DNA of 18,314 nucleotides from Tannerellaceae bacterium (GTDB lineage: Bacteria > Bacteroidota > Bacteroidia > Bacteroidales > Tannerellaceae), in the NCBI GenBank assembly GCA_031284275.1, contig JAITAD010000089.1, positions 1 to 18,314 of the forward strand, written 5' to 3'. This document shows positions 15,563-18,314 of this stretch, in pieces. Both the position numbers and the translations under genes were made by a program. A model generated the notes under the pieces. It saw nothing but the letters and a program-made list of their open reading frames with translations, searched no databases and was not told the origin of the DNA. Position 1 is the first letter of the stretch; every line of letters starts with the position of its first letter.

Positions 15563-15754
15563 TCACTCTTCCGCCCGCTGCAGCTTCTGCACGTACACGG
15601 CGTGCAACAACTGCTTGCGTTTCGCCACCGAAGGTTTGATAAACGCTTGACGTCCACGCAGTTCCCGCACCATGCCCGTCCGTTCAAACTTGCGCTTGAA
15701 ACGTTTCAGCGCCCTTTCGATGTTTTCTCCCTCCTTGATAGGTACTACAATCAT
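15563..15754 (-). CDS. rpsU: 30S ribosomal protein S21
   Basis: The 63-residue basic protein begins MIVVPIKEGENIERALKRFKRKF and contains RELRGRQAF and KPSVAKRKQ, the standard S21 pattern; the length is normal. S21 sits on the 30S platform near the 3' end of 16S rRNA and affects initiation, which is of special interest in Bacteroidota, where anti-Shine-Dalgarno pairing is masked. ATG 15754 has no Shine-Dalgarno of its own and lies about 35 bases after the predicted transcription start. It leads an rpsU-hpf operon. In many Bacteroidales a tyrosine recombinase gene sits between these two; here the gap is only 24 bases. Confidence 0.96.
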   Translation of the reverse strand: MIVVPIKEGENIERALKRFKRKFERTGMVRELRGRQAFIKPSVAKRKQLLHAVYVQKLQRAEE

Positions 15755-15794
15755 TACGTAAACTATTAAAAACTTAACCCGTTGAATCAGTTCG

Positions 15795-15825
15795 CAAAAC
15801 TACATCAACTTTTCACACCCGCAAA
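15795..15825 (-). promoter_or_regulatory. Bacteroidota-type promoter of rpsU-hpf
   Basis: Reading the minus strand, TTTG (15825-15822) is followed by exactly 19 bases and then TAGTTTTG (15802-15795). This fits the TTTG-N19-TAnnTTTG consensus at every fixed base. The transcription start is predicted near 15788, 34 bases before the S21 start codon. Confidence 0.8.
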
Positions 15826-15890
15826 CCTTTTCCCCCTTTTTTTCGCCATGCCCGGACTACCTCACGCAACCCTGAGGTCCTCGCCCTGTC

Positions 15891-17090
15891 TCATTCCTCT
15901 ACCACATCGGGGAAAAGAAAGTCGTTGTACGGGAAACGCGTCACATGTATATCCCGTACCCGTTCATAGAGCAAAGCCTTGAGTTCATCGACCCCCAGAT
16001 GCTCTTTCGCCGAGATAAACAGACAATCGGCACGACGTTCCTTCCACTCCGCCTGTACATCCTCCGCCGACAGGTTCTCGCGCACCACCGGCGTCAGGTC
16101 ATCAGGATCCTTAGGCACATAACTGAAAGCATCCAGTTTGTTGAATACCAGAATGGTTGGTTTGTCTCCTCCGCCAATATCCTGCAACGTACGCTCTACC
16201 GTTATGATCTGGCTCTCGAACGACGGATGCGACACGTCCACCACATGCACCAGCATATCGGCTTCCCGTACCTCATCTAACGTTGATTTGAACGATTCTA
16301 CCAACTCCGTCGGCAACTTGCGGATAAAACCCACCGTATCCGACAGCAGAAAGGGCAAGTTATCTACCGTCACCTTACGAACCGTCGTATCCAATGTGGC
16401 GAAGAGCTTATTTTCCGCAAACACTTCGCTCTTGCTCAGCAAGTTCATCAGCGTAGACTTCCCTACGTTCGTGTAACCTACCAACGCCACCCGCACAAGC
16501 TTTCCACGGTTTTGCCGCTGTACGCGCTTCTGCCTGTCGATATCCGCCAAGTCCTGTTTCAGTTTGGCTATCCTGTCCTGAATGATACGCTTGTCCGTTT
16601 CCAACTGTGTCTCGCCCGGTCCACGCATTGTCGCCCCTCCGCCCCGTTGACGTTCCAGATGTGTCCACAAACGTGTCAAGCGCGGTAACATGTACTGATA
16701 TTGTGCCAATTCCACTTGGGTCTTCGCATGTGCCGTCCGTGCACGCAAAGCAAATATCTCCAATATCAGACTTGTGCGGTCCAGGATACGCACTTGCAAC
16801 ACTTTCTCGATGTTGCGCAATTGTTTGGCCGACAATTCATCGTCGAAAATCACCGATTCCACATCGTGCTCTACGACGTATTCTCTGATTTCCGCCAGTT
16901 TGCCTGACCCGACGAAAGTTACCGGATGCGGCGATTCCAATCGTTGCGTGAAACGCTTCACCGAAACAAATCCCGCCGTCTCCGCCAAGAAAGCCAATTC
17001 ATCCAGATATTCCCCCACCTTAACCTCGTCCTGATTCGGCGTTACGACGCCCACCAAGCAGACCTTTGTCCCTTTTTCTACTTCAAACAT
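15891..17090 (-). CDS. hflX: Ribosome-associated GTPase HflX
   Basis: The product is 399 residues. The N-terminal HflX domain (about 1-195) ends with the family signature GGGATMRGPGETQLETD, and a basic coiled segment follows. The G domain has the P-loop GYTNVGKST (205-213), switch II DTVGF (from 251), NKLD (from 317) and a late SAKE motif. Known: HflX binds the 50S subunit and splits stalled or heat-damaged 70S ribosomes; in some bacteria it also disassembles hibernating 100S ribosomes. ATG 17090 is preferred over an in-frame GTG six bases upstream because the AAAGGA sequence is eight bases before ATG but only two before GTG. It is divergent from murA and lies upstream of rpsU-hpf on the same strand, with no good terminator between, so some read-through into rpsU is possible. 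Confidence 0.96.
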   Translation of the reverse strand: MFEVEKGTKVCLVGVVTPNQDEVKVGEYLDELAFLAETAGFVSVKRFTQRLESPHPVTFVGSGKLAEIREYVVEHDVESVIFDDELSAKQLRNIEKVLQVRILDRTSLILEIFALRARTAHAKTQVELAQYQYMLPRLTRLWTHLERQRGGGATMRGPGETQLETDKRIIQDRIAKLKQDLADIDRQKRVQRQNRGKLVRVALVGYTNVGKSTLMNLLSKSEVFAENKLFATLDTTVRKVTVDNLPFLLSDTVGFIRKLPTELVESFKSTLDEVREADMLVHVVDVSHPSFESQIITVERTLQDIGGGDKPTILVFNKLDAFSYVPKDPDDLTPVVRENLSAEDVQAEWKERRADCLFISAKEHLGVDELKALLYERVRDIHVTRFPYNDFLFPDVVEE

Positions 17091-17197
17091 AGACACAATC
17101 CTTTCTCAAAATTAGGTATACCCCACCCCTCATTGCTTTTCTCCCCCTTAGCTGTTCTACACCCTGTTTTACATGATTGTCTCCATGTTCCTTAGTT

Positions 17198-17238
17198 ATG
17201 GGGACAAAGGTAACAAGATTTTCTACCTTTGTCCCCAT
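17198..17238. promoter_or_regulatory. Palindromic divergent promoter region of hflX and murA
   Basis: ATGGGGACAAAGGTA (17198-17212) and TACCTTTGTCCCCAT (17224-17238) are perfect 15-base inverted copies separated by 11 bases. Each arm holds TACCTTTG, an exact TAnnTTTG box, pointing outward: 17224-17231 toward murA and 17212-17205 toward hflX. Predicted starts are near 17238 (22 bases before murA) and 17198 (about 108 before hflX). No TTTG -33 box is seen for either. Confidence 0.7.
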
Positions 17239-17259
17239 TCAATACCACAAATCCGACTA

Positions 17260-18314
17260 ATGAGTACATTCGTCATCGAAGGAGGACACCCTTTACGGGG
17301 CGATATCATTCCTCAGGGCGCCAAGAACGAAGCCCTCGAACTTATCTGCGCTACCCTCCTGACCTCTCACGAAGTCACCCTCCGCAATATCCCCGACATC
17401 CTCGACGTCAATAGCCTCATAGATCTCTTGCGGGAGATGGGCGTCAAAGTCACTCCCCGTGAAAAAGGCGTTTGCTCTTTTCAGGCCGACAGCCCCAACC
17501 TCGACTATCTCTACACCGAATCTTTCCGTCGGCGTTCGGCACGACTCAGAGGGTCTGTGATGGTTGTCGGCCCCCTTGTCGGCCGTTTCGGGCAAGCCGT
17601 CATTCCCGAACCCGGTGGCGACAAGATAGGACGCCGCCGCCTCGATACCCATTTCGACGGTATCCGCCGTCTCGGCGCCGATTTTGTCTATCACCAAAGC
17701 CTGCAACACTACGAAGTCATCGCCCGCCGTCCCTTACAAGGTGCCTATATGCTCCTTGAAGAAGCCTCCGTCACCGGTACGGCCAACATCCTCATGGCCG
17801 CCGTCCTGGCACAGGGAACTACTACCATCTACAACGCCGCCTGCGAACCTTATATCCAACAACTCTGCCGCCTGCTCATCGCCATGGGCGCACACATCGG
17901 CGGCGTCGGCTCCAATCTGCTCACCATTGAAGGAGTTGATAGTCTTCGGGGGACAGACCATACTATCCTCCCCGATATGATAGAAGTCGGCAGTTTCATC
18001 GGTATGGCCGCCATGACACACTCCGACCTCAGGATTCGCAATGCCGGCTGTCCCCATCTCGGTATCATACCTGAGGCTTTCCGGCGTCTGGGGATTACCG
18101 TCGAACAGTCCGGCGACGACATCCACATCCCTCCCCACGATACCTATCATATTGATACCTTTATCGACGGTTCCATACTCACCCTCTCCGATGCGCCGTG
18201 GCCGGGCCTGACCCCCGACCTCCTGAGCGTGCTCCTTGTCGTCGCCACCCAAGCCCAAGGCAGCGTCCTGATACATCAGAAGATGTTCGAGAGCCGTCTT
18301 TTCTTCGTCGATAA
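17260..18314 (+). CDS. murA: UDP-N-acetylglucosamine 1-carboxyvinyltransferase MurA (3' end outside window)
   Basis: 351 complete codons are visible; roughly 85 more would be expected. MurA transfers enolpyruvate from PEP to UDP-GlcNAc, the first committed step of peptidoglycan synthesis, in the cytoplasm. Visible features are the N-terminal QGAKNEAL with Lys22 and Asn23, LRGSVMVVGPL with Arg97, the active-site loop PEPGGDKIGRRRLDTH, and the conserved later segments EASVTGTANI and DGSILTLSDAPWPGLTPDLLS. The loop position that is Cys115 in Escherichia coli is Asp121 here. This substitution is known from Mycobacterium, Chlamydia and Borrelia to keep activity but prevent fosfomycin alkylation, and I recall the same PGGDKIG loop in Bacteroides. 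ATG 17260 directly begins the conserved MSTFVIEGG and lies 22 bases from the predicted transcription start. Confidence 0.97.
   Translation, partial: MSTFVIEGGHPLRGDIIPQGAKNEALELICATLLTSHEVTLRNIPDILDVNSLIDLLREMGVKVTPREKGVCSFQADSPNLDYLYTESFRRRSARLRGSVMVVGPLVGRFGQAVIPEPGGDKIGRRRLDTHFDGIRRLGADFVYHQSLQHYEVIARRPLQGAYMLLEEASVTGTANILMAAVLAQGTTTIYNAACEPYIQQLCRLLIAMGAHIGGVGSNLLTIEGVDSLRGTDHTILPDMIEVGSFIGMAAMTHSDLRIRNAGCPHLGIIPEAFRRLGITVEQSGDDIHIPPHDTYHIDTFIDGSILTLSDAPWPGLTPDLLSVLLVVATQAQGSVLIHQKMFESRLFFVD

Noticed and set aside
15859..15878. Hairpin ACCTCA/TGAGGT as terminator of hflX
   Set aside because: The stem is only six pairs and the minus strand continues with A and G runs, not a T run.
17198..17238. 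Invertible promoter flanked by inverted repeats, as in Bacteroides capsule loci
   Set aside because: The segment between the arms is only 11 bases and the arms themselves are the promoters, so inversion would change almost nothing.
1..18314. Window-wide pyrimidine excess on the plus strand as a replication-strand skew
   Set aside because: The plus-strand genes and the Gly-rich helix region look C-rich, but the left part of the giant gene is balanced or G-rich on the plus strand, so the bias follows local coding content.

Overview
This window comes from a Bacteroidota genome, most likely the order Bacteroidales. The evidence is an RprX/RprY-type two-component pair, several promoters of the TAnnTTTG type (one with a TTTG box 19 bases upstream), a surface protein ending in what looks like a type IX secretion (T9SS) sorting domain, a small single-RRM RNA-binding protein, and a MurA of the Asp-for-Cys type. 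Base composition is moderate to high in GC. The sequence alone does not fix genus or species.

Left part (1-7249, minus strand): one uninterrupted reading frame of 2,416 codons that runs off the left edge. It encodes a giant exported surface protein. After a signal peptide it has a Pmp-like right-handed beta-helix with repeated GGG-(I/L/M) and FxxN motifs. A very long array follows, with about 17 visible degenerate repeats of roughly 93 residues. A run of nine G residues lies in the beta-helix coding region.

Middle part (7432-12776, plus strand): a small RRM protein gene, then a hairpin terminator. Next is a CPBP (Abi/CAAX-type) membrane protease fused to a lipoprotein-like C-terminal domain with an internal lipobox. 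Then comes a 1,185-residue BspA-like LRR_5 surface protein with a higher-order three-LRR periodicity, a domain start shared with the giant minus-strand protein, and a putative T9SS C-terminal domain. A strong terminator closes the block.

Right part (12982-18314): the kinase and regulator pair rprX-rprY (plus) meets rpsU-hpf (minus) at a shared bidirectional terminator. hflX lies upstream of rpsU on the same strand. hflX and murA are divergent, and their intergenic region holds a perfect 15-bp inverted repeat in which each arm carries an outward-facing TACCTTTG box. murA is cut by the right edge.

Functionally, the left two thirds is accessory cell-surface coding: two large secreted proteins that share modules, around a membrane protease. 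The right third is core: envelope stress signalling (RprXY), ribosome hibernation and rescue (HPF, S21, HflX) and peptidoglycan synthesis (MurA). I found no tRNA, rRNA, CRISPR, insertion sequence or integrase, and no gene-free stretch longer than 300 bases.
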